This document shows positions 7,801-16,192 of a stretch of DNA of 16,192 bases, piece after piece. The stretch spans positions 1 to 16,192 of the forward strand of contig JAAAIG010000475.1 in the NCBI GenBank assembly GCA_015852425.1, given 5' to 3'. The notes beneath the pieces were generated by a model that did not search any database, was not told the DNA's origin, and saw only the letters and a list, made by a program, of their open reading frames with translations. Each line of letters begins with the position of its first letter. The first letter of the stretch is position 1. Position numbers and translations under genes: made by a program. Origin of the DNA: Gryganskiella cystojenkinii. Taxonomy: Eukaryota; Mortierellomycota; Mortierellomycetes; Mortierellales; Mortierellaceae.

Positions 7801-10119
7801 GAAACAACGTCCATTCACGAGAAAATGCACTCGTACAATTTTCCACCCGCTTCCTCACCTCAGTCAATTCCGCAGCCGAAACGAAACAGCGTCAGCATCA
7901 GCAAAGTAGGCGATCCGACCCGACGTGGTGGACCTCTGTCACCCTCCTTGCTGGAAAGGACGCCAACGAGCTCAGATTTTGCTCCGCCTCAGCCTCCGCA
8001 GTCTCGACCACCGCTACAGTATAGTCCGCCTTATTCTGGAGTAGGACAACAGCAGCATCATCATCACTCCTATCACCCGTTCTCAACTTCACCATTGGCT
8101 CACGTGATTACACGCCGTCGATCCTCGCGGCTCTCCATCGTCATGAACTGTAACGACGACTCACCAGATCCCACGCGCCCCCAGAGCCCCTCTGGACCGG
8201 AACCGTTGATGCTTTTGCAAGAAGTTCGTCACAATCAAGATGACCTGTTCTCTTTTCCAAATGGCCCTGTTCGTCGGAGGGCGTCCTTCCAAGGGGCAGG
8301 ACGATCGTTCGAAATGGAGGGGGACGACACCATGACAGGACCATCCCCACCTCGCCCCTCGTTCCTCAGAAGAAGTTCTCTGAATCCAGTTTCGAGCTCG
8401 CATGGCGATCTCTTTGGATCACTTGTGGGTTCGTATGAGGAATCGATCCTCTCGGGTAGAATGTCCACGCTACCTTCGAAACCATTGATCTTCATGGCGC
8501 AGATCGGCGCATTGGCGAATCAGGACTACAAGGATTGTCCACCGAAATTGAGATGCCCGAAACATGTCCAGCTCGAGTTCCCAGCTGTCTTTTACGATTA
8601 TGACAGTTCGTCTCGGCACAGGGGAAATGCGCAGCCGCACCAGACCTCGGCGTATTCTTCTTCTCACTCACACTCTCATTCGATGACACAATCGCTCTCG
8701 TTTTCGGGGACACAGTATCTTCACCAAACGCTGTCTGGCAGTGGTTCAATCCATAAACCAAGCCAGAGTCATTCGTTCAGTCATCACGCCTCGATCAGCC
8801 CATCTTTCCATACGATGGGTTGCCTTCACTCCATGGGATCCTTTTCCAGTTCACCCGTCCTGGGTTCCTACTTTCCACATGGAGGCAACTCGACACTCTC
8901 GCATGGGTCTGGGCAAGGATCCGCATTGCATCATCTCTCACATGCTGTTCCAACCACTCAGGATGACCCAATCTTGCCTTATGTTGGTAACCTGGATCTA
9001 GACAGTGGATTCCGAGGTTCCCGTCGTTTCGCAAGGATGCAGGGCGGTATGCGCCTGCCGTTGAGAGGACAAGTCCAGGTGATGATCAAGAATCCCAACA
9101 AAACCGTGGTCAAGGTGTTTTTGGTTCCGTATGATTTCACGGATATGCCACCAGGGTCAAAGACGTTTTTGCGGCAAAAGCATTATTCCACAGGACCTGG
9201 CATGGGACCTTCTTCGACAACGGCAAATAGTCAAAGCGGTGGCACATTGCGATATGCGATTCATTTGCAGTTCTGTTGCCCTGCACCCGGGTATGTGTAC
9301 CTGTACCGGTCGATCCGAGTCGTCTTTGCGAACCGGGTTCCGGATGGCAAGGAATCGTTGCGGGTTGTTCTCGAGGGCCTTGGACTTGGCTCGAAGGTTC
9401 AAGGGGGCAAATCTAGTGCCACAGAGCAAGTAGTGTTGCCACAGGATCAAGAGACTCTACAGCCAACAACCCGACCCAAATTGGAAGAGAGATATGTTAA
9501 AATGAGAAAAGGGGAGGTGCCGTTTATCAGCAGCAAACGCAAGATCCCCTCTACAATGACGGGATTGGGGTTGGATGTGAACGGCACGAGTTACTCTCAG
9601 GGGGGGACGACCGTATATGACAACATGTCTCAGGATGGGCCCTCCGAGAACGCACTCTATGATTATCATCATCGTCATCGTTATGGTGAACAATCCTTGG
9701 CTCAGTTGCTTAACGGACCGCTTTCGGCGGCCACCTCCGCATCTTCTGGTCATGGTAGTATGGACACGGATGTGGAGATGGTGGACGGGAGATCCAGCCA
9801 CCACAGCAACAAGATGCACAACATGGATTTTCATATGGATGTCGATTTCGGAAAGAGCGCGAGGTCTCTACTGAAGAACAAGATGACATCCAAAGGTGGC
9901 CCACTCTACAGACCTTCGGATTTGTCCGATGAAGAGGACGATGATTACAAGTCGATCCCGTCCAGTGTCTTGATCGGGACCCCGGCTACATTGAAATCTA
10001 TGGACCTTCACCAGTCTCCTCGATTGAGTGGTACTTCCGGGTTTGTGTTTGGATCAAGTGCAGCCACAACGGCTGGTTCTGGTTCCTCTGTCTATTCGAA
10101 CTCGGGACGGACAAACTAA
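4824..10119 (+). CDS. Atos-family (FAM214/ATOSA-like) protein with an N-terminal Atg13/HORMA-like region
   Basis: The model joins exons 4824-5328, 5801-6455 and 6723-10119, giving 1518 residues; both junctions keep frame. Residues 1-270 are Ser/Pro/Gln-rich. A split N-terminal block has DPEVMEFISKIGQIIVKAR from 274, LLERW at 363-367, LVLLLQSLYTQIRSLPLQNC at 439-458 and a strand-rich piece at 539-565. These match in order the N-terminus of animal FAM214 and also recall the Atg13 HORMA fold. Residues 566-945 are disordered. The DUF4210 Atos block is at about 945-1015 (SYEESILSGRMS, then CPKH). The C-terminal 'chromosome segregation during meiosis' block is at about 1145-1275 (GQVQVMIKNPNKTVVKVF at 1169-1186, MPPGSKTFLRQ, RVVFANR). 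The tail has an acidic SDEEDDD. Animal Atos proteins are nuclear; Drosophila Atossa promotes macrophage invasion through gene expression. Family membership is firm; the fungal role is unknown. The exon 1 start is less sure: translation could begin at the ATG at 5806 in exon 2. Confidence 0.88.
5329..5800 (+). other. Intron 1 of the Atos-family gene
   Basis: The donor is AAAG|GTCAGT and the acceptor is CCTTGTAG|AT, with a CTGAC branch-site candidate at 5754-5758. The 472-bp intron joins a split codon (G|AT, Asp169) and restores the frame of exon 2. An earlier AG at 5739-5740 would meet a TGA within five codons. If the intron is retained, translation stops after two extra codons. Confidence 0.7.
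5349..5380 (+). repeat. Short tandem repeat in Atos intron 1
   Basis: Nearly three copies of the 11-base unit AAAAACTCAAC follow a run of ten A bases, starting 20 bases after the donor. No function is evident. Confidence 0.85.
6456..6722 (+). other. Intron 2 of the Atos-family gene
   Basis: The donor is CCAAG|GTATAC. The acceptor chosen is AAAATAG|CTC (AG at 6721-6722), the only one near that rejoins the long third exon in frame, making a split Ser codon (AG|C, residue 387). A CTAAC branch-site candidate lies at about 6663. The bases before the acceptor are a run of 12 A instead of pyrimidines. A more canonical TTTGCAG lies 20 bases downstream (AG at 6741-6742) but shifts the frame. Intron length is 267 bp. 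Confidence 0.7.
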
Positions 10120-10122
10120 AAA

Positions 10123-10128
10123 AATAAA
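10123..10128 (+). terminator. AATAAA candidate polyadenylation signal, Atos-family gene
   Basis: AATAAA starts four bases after the TAA stop, within an A-rich stretch of repeated AAAAT units. With only 259 bp before the next start codon, the 3' end of this gene must be short or overlap the next promoter. Confidence 0.4.
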
Positions 10129-10204
10129 ATAAAATAACATATGCCAAAATTGTAGACTAAATTTATCCACAATGTTTTATTTGCGATCAGCCCAGAAAGT
10201 CTAA

Positions 10205-10376
10205 AAAGAGCAGATCTTTCCCATCGTTCCCTTTGTTCTTTTCTTCTTTTCATCAATTTTGCATTCCATCCTTCCTTCTTTCCTTTCTTTCTCGTCGTTT
10301 TCTTCTTCTTCTTCTTCCCTTCATACTCCCTCACTCCTCTTTTCCATAACTGACTCTCACATTCTCACATCTCCCG
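10205..10376 (+). promoter_or_regulatory. CT-rich leader and promoter region of GPI13
   Basis: A strongly pyrimidine-rich stretch (for example TTCTTCTTCTTCTTCC) fills most of the short gap before the GPI13 start. The ATG at 10379 sits in a near-ideal context, CCCGCCATGG. Confidence 0.5.
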
Positions 10377-10378
10377 CC

Positions 10379-13300
10379 ATGGCTGACCGGATACGGGGAG
10401 TGATACCAAATGGCGCACAGACTTCTTCTACTACCCAGGCACCAAGGCAGCCTCAGCCGACATTACGACAACGTACTGCAGGGATGACAACCAAGGAAAA
10501 GGAAGCGGCCAAAGAACGGTCACCGAGCGCACGACTCGCCAAACTCCTCCTATGGGTGTTTTTGATCCATGTTGGAGCCATTTACCTCTTCACCCGTGGA
10601 TTCCTCCTTTCAAGATCAGTCCTGGACTCTAAGAGTGAATGCACCAACACAAATATTGATGAATCCGATGGAACAGGCGGTGTTGAGGGCGTGGATGGGT
10701 GTTGGTACCCACAACAGTACCAAAAGGCAGTCGTGATTGTCATTGATGCCCTTCGATTCGAGTAAGTGTTCCGTGAGATTGACGCTGGAGTGCCAAAAAA
10801 AAGCGCGTCGTTATTAGTGCTGTTATGCTGCAAAAAAAAAAAAAACTGACCGCCAAAGCATCTTATTGTAGTTTCGTGGTGCCGCATCCAGACCTGCCCG
10901 AGAACGAACTTTACTATCTCAACAAACTCCCCGTGATTCACGACCTCTTGGCGACCCAACCAGATCATACCCTTGTCTTTCAGTTCATTGCTGATCCGCC
11001 CACCACAACGTTGCAACGTCTCAAGGCCCTCACCACCGGCACACTCCCGACCATCATCGACGCCGGAGCAAACTTTGCCTCTTCAGCCCTCAAGGAAGAC
11101 AATTGGCTCTCTCAATTCGAATCCTCTCGCGGGCAAGACCGGATCCGGTTCATGGGCGATGATACTTGGACTGGACTCTTTCCCACGGTTCTCACAGTCA
11201 ACAACTCGCACGCGTTCCCATCCTTGGATACACACGACCTCGACACACTCGATAACGGTGTCATTGAGCAATTGGGCCCTGCACTGGACGATCCCTCGAA
11301 ATGGGATCTATTGATTGCGCATTTCCTTGGAGTTGATCATTGTGGTCATACCTTTGGTCCCAATGATCCCCTAATGGCTGTCAAGTTGGACCAAATGAAC
11401 ACTCAATTGAAAAGAGTCCTCGATGCGGTCTCGGATGATACCCTGGTGGTCATTATGGGAGATCATGGCATGAACGGTCATGGTGATCACGGTGGCGATT
11501 CCGATGATGAGGTCCAAGCAGGGCTCATCATGTACTCAAAACGAAAACTCCTCGATACCTCGCTCCTGGATCGTTTTGCGCTTGGCGATCTCTTGCAGTA
11601 CTCAGACCCTGTTGGAGGGAAAGTGTACAGAAGGGTCTCGCAGATTGATCTGGTCCCAACCTTGTCATTGTTGCTTGGATTGCCGATTCCGTTCAATAAC
11701 CTCGGCTCTGTCATTCCAGAATTGTTCTTGTCTGCCAAAGACCCACAGGAAGCGATCGGACAGTTGTTTAAGGCAATGCGGTTGAATGCAGCTCAAGTAG
11801 CAACATATTTCGAGTCTTATAAGGATCTGCACCCGACCTCGGACATTGCCCTGGCAACGGATATGGAGTTTGGGTACAAGTTTCATCTCGCAGAACAATT
11901 CTTCAAGCAGAACCTTAAGAACGTCAGGGGCACCAGCGAAGATCTCGTCCAGGCGTTGCGACTTTATTCAGAATTCCTCGGGAAAGCACTGAACTCCTGT
12001 AAGCGAATCTGGGCCCATTTTGATGTCTTGCTCATGTCGGTCGGTGGCGGGATCTTGCTGGTCAGTTGTCTCTGTCTTCTGTTACAGATCACAGTCTTCA
12101 GATCAGTGGGGATCCCACCAAGTCTGGAACGGTACCTCGCAGGCGGTACTTTGGTCGGCATCGGTCTTGCGCGTCATTTGCAACCACTGTTGCTTCGATT
12201 CCAGACTGTTAAAGAGTCCTCGGTCGGTTTGGTCGACATTATGATCTTTTCCATGTCTGTGTTCTCGATCCTCGGTTTTCTCATCTGTCTGTCTGTGCAA
12301 GCCAAACCTTTCGGGAAATTCGAGAGCAGGAATATCCTCCGCAAGATATCTTGGCCACCATTATCGGGATTCCTGGCATGTCTGTTCATCTTCGTAAACT
12401 GTTTGATCTTTGCGTCGAATTCGTACATTGTCCACGAGAGTACGTTCATTATCGGGTTTCTTCAGACGTTTGGAGTCATTGGTCTCTTGTTCTCACTCCG
12501 CGTGCCCGAGAAATCTGCGAGGATGAAGGCCGTCATCTGGACTATTTTGTTTATGGTCCTGACCAGGATTTTGTCCTCATCAACGGTCTGTCGAGAGGAA
12601 CAGGGCGAACTTTGCCACCCTACCTATTATGCTTCCGCGCAACAATCCGTCCCTTCTCAGTGGTCCCTTGTAATGCTGGTCGCCAGTGGAGCTATCACGC
12701 CCTATCTACTGAGAATACTGTTGAGTCAGACCAAGTCCATGCACGGGATTGCTGTCCTTTGGATCGATTTCGGACTTCGAGCAGGCCTTATCCTTGGAGC
12801 ACTTTATGCCGTATTGGATTTCGAAGGGTCCAGGACCTCAGATGGATCGACCAGGGGTATGAACAGCGGCAATACATTGGAAGCTTCAATGGCAGCAGGG
12901 ATTAACCCTGGAGGACATTACATGTGGATCAAGACGACGCTGGTTCGGATCGCGTTTGGTCTTGCCGTGATTGTCGGTCCTGTCGCATGGTGGCCGAGCC
13001 CGCTTTGTATGGACATTCAGACTGTGAATGTCCCAGCCGAGGATCCTCAGAGAGCCTCCACCGCCACTGTTAACAAGAGCAAGACACCTGCGGCAGCACC
13101 ACCAGCGACAAAGCGCCAAATCCTCATCCTGGGATACGCCAACGCCTTTGGATCCAGTTACTTTGTGGCATTGACCATGTTGTTCTTATTTGTTTCCTTG
13201 ACCCAGAAGCCGCTCGGGGCGATCGTGCTGACATTTGGTATGGCCCAGATCGCTTGTTTGATCGAGTTGGTCGATATCTGGAGAGATGCTGAGGTTTCGG

Positions 13301-14010
13301 TTTGGCAAAAGAAGGTCGTTGCAAGATTACAAGCGGATACCGCTGCCCTGGCCGCTCAAGCCGAGGAAGAGGCGGAAGCCAAGATGATCGAGAGAGCTGC
13401 AGCCGAGATTCAAGGGATCGAGTATAAAGAAGAGGAATCCAAGCCCGTGGCCGCACCGACGGCCGCAGAGTTGTTGGCCAAACAACCCAAGGCCCCGACC
13501 TTGAACCTGTTGTTACCAACTGTTGTGCTGTCTTTATTGGGCAACCTTTATTTCTTTGCCACAGGTCATCAAGCGACATTGTCATCGATCCAATGGTCCT
13601 CGGCATTCATTGGGATCCAGTCTCTGAACTACATGGTCTCGCCGATCCTGGTGGTCGTGAACACGCTGGGTCCGTTTATTCTCTGCGCTGCGGCGTTACC
13701 CTTGATTGTCCTCTGGAAATTGTCCCCCAAGGCGGACAGGTTGGGTCAATTGGTGTTGTTCCCAGAACTGACCAGGTTATGTCTGATGATGATGATGCAT
13801 CAGTCCCTGGTCTTGGTCTCCAACATGTTCTTTACAGGAGGCATGTTTAGACGTCATTTGATGGTCTGGAAGGTCTTTGCACCAAGGTTCATGTTGCAGG
13901 CCAGCGCGCTTTTGATGATGGATCTGGTGTTGGTAATGATTGCAGTCTTGGTGTTGGTCTCGAGAGTAGTCAAGGAGGTGAGCCAGATCTTGAGCGTTCG
14001 GATCCAATAA
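10379..14010 (+). CDS. GPI13: GPI ethanolamine phosphate transferase 3 (PIG-O/Gpi13)
   Basis: Exons 10379-10761 and 10872-14010 join in frame to 1173 residues, a little long for the family (about 1000-1100). This ER membrane enzyme adds ethanolamine phosphate to the third mannose of the GPI precursor, the group that later links to protein. Residues 56-72 are the N-terminal membrane anchor. The lumenal alkaline-phosphatase-type domain follows: VVIVIDALRFD at 118-128, with the metal-ligand Asp123; TTTLQRLK...TTGTLPT at 172-188, holding the likely nucleophilic Thr; GVDHCGH around D283-H287; and GDHGMNGHGDHGG with D325, H326 and H331. From about 512 on there are about a dozen hydrophobic segments. 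An Ala/Glu-rich charged loop at about 940-1005 (QAEEEAEAK) separates two of them and may be a coiled coil. All expected catalytic residues are present. The splice junction falls inside the IDALRFD motif, which confirms the exon join. Confidence 0.95.
10762..10871 (+). other. Intron of GPI13
   Basis: A 110-bp intron with donor GTAAGT, branch site CTGAC (10846-10850) and acceptor TTGTAG. It splits the Asp128 codon (GA|T) in the conserved ALRFDF motif. It holds two A runs, of 8 (10795-10802) and 14 bases (10832-10845); the second abuts the branch site. Confidence 0.93.
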
Positions 14011-14011
14011 A
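14006..14011 (+). terminator. AATAAA overlapping the GPI13 stop codon
   Basis: The TAA stop (14008-14010) is itself inside an AATAAA hexamer. If used, the 3' UTR would be only about 10-30 bases. Later A-rich motifs could serve instead. Confidence 0.35.
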
Positions 14012-14619
14012 ATAGATTTCAGAGTTAGAAATCTTGAAGTCTTTGTTGTTTTGCAAAAAAAGAATAGCATGCATATAGGAAGTTTATGTTTCACGATACT
14101 GTGAGATTTCGCGTTCTTTGGTGTGGTGAGGTGCGCAACCAGGAATTGTGGGGATGATTGTACCAGGGTCCTCTCTGTTGCTAAATTGATGACGATGTAT
14201 TATGATTTGGAACAAGAAAAAAAAAAATAGATCAAGAATAGATCGAGGCAAATCCAAGAGAGGAGGGAAAGAGAGGAAACGGATACTTGTACTCTATAAA
14301 AATGAAAAGATGGATCTGAGTGGCGACATTTCCCTGAGCCACATTCTACGAACTCTCTCTCTCTCTCTCCCTTGCTTCGGCAAGCACAGCGGGCAATTTA
14401 TGGATCTTTATTTTTCAGGCATGCAATCTCTTTCTGACCTTTCATTTGTTGCAGTCCCTCTCTGGCCCGTGCTGAGAGCAATTTTTCAGCCATTCTCACC
14501 CTTCCTCAAAAGGCAGTGGGACCCCAATTTTCTCATTGTCCGAAAATAGATTTTTTTCCAACTGGCTCCTTGTCATAAACTCCCTCGGACAATCAAAAAG
14601 GTCAATAGCAGTCCCAAAC

Positions 14620-14635
14620 AAAAAAAAAAAAAAAA
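14620..14635 (+). repeat. (A)16 homopolymer
   Basis: An uninterrupted run of 16 A lies about 150 bp upstream of the Ser-rich gene. It may act as a nucleosome-excluding element and is prone to length variation. Confidence 0.9.
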
Positions 14636-14710
14636 GTCAATGCATTGCATCCCATTCATTCATCCAACCCTCTTCTTTCTTCCCTCACACCAACCCATCT
14701 CTTTCCTTGT

Positions 14711-14716
14711 TATAAA
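14711..14716 (+). promoter_or_regulatory. Candidate TATA box of the Ser-rich gene
   Basis: TATAAA lies 78 bases before the ATG at 14789 and is followed by a CT-rich leader, a plausible spacing for a fungal promoter with a short 5' UTR. It is the clearest TATA-like element before any gene in this window. Confidence 0.45.
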
Positions 14717-14788
14717 CACCCTTGAGAACACTCTTCTCGTCTTTCGCCTCTACCTCTCTCTCAACCTACTACCGCCACTACTACCATC

Positions 14789-15370
14789 ATGTCCTTCTTA
14801 CTCGACGTCGCTGATCCTTCCATACACTTTCACGCTCGTCCCTGCAAGACTGCACCCTCGACACCCTCTTCTTCTTCTTCGGGATCATCAAAACCAGGTA
14901 CCCTTTACTCCACCCTATCTTCAAGTACATCAGCACCATCCCTATCCATGTCCAGTTGCACATCCTCCTCCTCCATGGAGCCTCTTGCAACAACAACAGC
15001 AACACCAACGCAGACGGCTACCTCTGCAGTCAAGTCCTCCATGTTCTCGACCATGTCCCGTATGATCCGTACGGCATCCTCAGGCGCCAATATGCTCCCT
15101 AGTCTGACACAGTCTTCAAGTACGAGTTACAACAACAGCTGCAGTAACAGCAGTAGTTGTAGTAGTCCCGCCAGCAGTCAACCCTCGACGCCCGAGGCTG
15201 CCATGCAAGACCCCTTCAACTCGACAAAGCTCTCAGCCTCTACGACGTCCACCTCAAGTAATCAGCAACAGGGGCGACCTCCGAGGGCCAATTCCTTGTC
15301 GCCTTGGATGATGCCCCTGTCTGTCTGCGATGATGATCAGATGAACAAGTTGGTCTCCTTTCAATTGTAG
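14789..15370 (+). CDS. Small Ser/Thr-rich protein of unknown function
   Basis: A single-exon open frame of 193 residues, with the ATG in good context (ATCATGT) behind a TATAAA and a CT-rich leader. I do not recognise a family. It begins with a short ordered-looking stretch (SFLLDVADPSIHFHAR). The rest is dominated by Ser and Thr with Asn, Gln and Pro, then a less repetitive tail with RPPRANSLSPW at 163-173 and a C-terminal DDDQMNKLVSFQL. There is no signal peptide, membrane segment or known motif. The conserved-looking ends with a disordered middle suggest short docking motifs at the termini of a phosphorylated regulator, but this is a guess. That it is a real gene is supported by the promoter-like signals and by varied C-rich codon use, not by similarity. 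Confidence 0.65.
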   Translation: MSFLLDVADPSIHFHARPCKTAPSTPSSSSSGSSKPGTLYSTLSSSTSAPSLSMSSCTSSSSMEPLATTTATPTQTATSAVKSSMFSTMSRMIRTASSGANMLPSLTQSSSTSYNNSCSNSSSCSSPASSQPSTPEAAMQDPFNSTKLSASTTSTSSNQQQGRPPRANSLSPWMMPLSVCDDDQMNKLVSFQL

Positions 15371-16192
15371 ACGAGATAGACCCCTTTTTATCCTTTGGTC
15401 GGGGACCTCTCCAAAAGTAGACGGTGGAATCTACTAGACAGTTTTAGGCGTTGCGCCTTTTTTGTATCATACATTTTTTTAACAAGCTCGCTTGAGCCAT
15501 TTTAATTGTTCAGATTGGACCTCTTTGTAGGTGCATTCCCTTTTACTTTACTGCTACCAATAATCCCTCTTTCAACCAATCCTCAACATCTCATTCTTTC
15601 TCTTCCCTTCGTTTTGCCGACCACGTTTTGGTAGACCAGACAATAAAAATTGATCCATCTCCTCTTTGCTGTTGCTTCGCCCCTTCTTCGGTCACGGTTC
15701 TAAATAAAACCCCTCCTTGTTCTTCCTCGGAACTGATATCATTTATTAGTGGTTAAACGCACAGAATACAGCAACCCAAACACCTCATGCTCAACCCTTT
15801 TTTACTCTCTTGACAACGGTCCCATGATCCCACGACATAGCCTACTGGGAGCTCCTTACTGGCCCTTGTGAGCGAATGAAAAGACTAAACATGAGCATCA
15901 CTCTAGGAAGGGGAGAGAATCAGACGAAGGCCAAAGAACACACCACAAACAAACCGCATGTTTAGAATCCCTACTGTTTGTGGAGAAAAACGTTTTTGAA
16001 CGGACGGCTCATCTTGTCTGTTTGTTTGTTTTTTCAGTTGTCAATTCCGATCTCTTTTTGTTTCTTCGTTTCACAAGGTGGATGACAGACGAGCGAAGAA
16101 ATGTTCACACTCCCGAAAGCGGCATGGGAGAGGATTGATTTTCCACGCTTTGTTGCTTCCTTTTTTTTTTGGAGGCTCTGGGCCGGTTCCAC
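15371..16192. other. Downstream intergenic region to the window end
   Basis: No gene is seen in these 822 bases on either strand. Two AATAAA hexamers (15642-15647 and 15703-15708) may end the Ser-rich transcript. T-rich and CT-rich stretches toward the end could belong to the promoter of a gene beyond the window. A 5-bp hairpin followed by T (15446-15463) resembles a bacterial terminator but has no such role in nuclear DNA. Confidence 0.5.
15642..15647 (+). terminator. AATAAA candidate polyadenylation signal, Ser-rich gene
   Basis: It is the first canonical AATAAA after the stop, about 270 bases downstream; a second lies at 15703-15708. Either could define the 3' end. Confidence 0.35.

Larger units (their letters stand above)
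14011..14788. other. Intergenic region between GPI13 and the Ser-rich gene
   Basis: These 778 bases hold no convincing gene. They include a CT dinucleotide run (about 14352-14368), a run of 16 A (14620-14635), a TATAAA (14711) and a CT-rich leader to 14788. A 115-codon open frame at 14202-14549 has low-complexity ends and no recognisable domain. Confidence 0.55.

Noticed and set aside
13124..13606. A 160-codon antisense open frame inside GPI13
   Set aside because: It is a shadow of a strongly conserved coding exon on the + strand and shows no domain.
14202..14549. A 115-codon + strand open frame after GPI13
   Set aside because: It starts in a Lys homopolymer made by an A run, crosses a CT repeat and has no recognisable domain or leader.
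15446..15463. A hairpin followed by T residues resembling a bacterial intrinsic terminator
   Set aside because: The stem is only 5 bp (AGGCG/CGCCT), and the surroundings are eukaryotic nuclear DNA where such terminators do not act for mRNA genes.
16160..16192. A GGTTCCAC end resembling part of a tRNA T-arm
   Set aside because: No matching acceptor stem, D-arm or anticodon arm lies upstream on this strand, and the similarity is too short.

Overview
This 16.2 kb window reads as nuclear DNA of a filamentous fungus. The likeliest group is Mucoromycota, close to Mortierellaceae; that placement is an inference from gene style and not from a marker gene. The signs are GT-AG introns with CTRAC-type branch sites, ATG starts preceded by long pyrimidine-rich leaders, Ser/Gln/His-rich disordered proteins, roughly even base composition, and eukaryote-only genes. 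All five genes I can support lie on the + strand. I see no rRNA, tRNA, CRISPR array or recognisable transposon.

Layout. (1) 635-1795 and 2625-3785 are two tandem paralogues, each one exon and each exactly 386 codons. They encode type II membrane proteins that look like Golgi glycosyltransferases of the fucosyltransferase (GT11-like) kind. The second carries three 39-bp in-frame repeats in its stem. (2) 4824-10119 is a three-exon gene of about 1518 residues for an Atos-family (FAM214/ATOSA/Atossa) protein. It has an N-terminal block that resembles the HORMA domain of Atg13, then the DUF4210 'Atos' block, then the 'chromosome segregation during meiosis' block. (3) 10379-14010 is a two-exon gene of about 1173 residues for GPI ethanolamine phosphate transferase 3 (PIG-O/Gpi13). 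(4) 14789-15370 encodes a 193-residue Ser/Thr-rich protein I do not recognise. The intergenic stretches (1-634, 1796-2624, 3786-4823, 14011-14788, 15371-16192) hold CT-rich leaders, AATAAA-type signals, simple repeats and a palindrome pair, but no convincing genes.

How the genes relate. Three of the five belong to the secretory pathway: two probable Golgi sugar transferases and the ER enzyme that adds the bridging ethanolamine phosphate to GPI anchors. Together they fit cell-wall and surface glycan building. Atos-family proteins are nuclear regulators in animals, and nothing here ties this one to its neighbours beyond the same strand and the short 259-bp gap before GPI13. Eukaryotic neighbours need not share function, so the only strong link is the tandem duplication of the glycosyltransferase pair. 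The points most worth a second look are the Atg13-like N-terminus of the Atos protein, the uncertain family of the glycosyltransferase pair with the expanded stem of its second member, and the odd acceptor of Atos intron 2.
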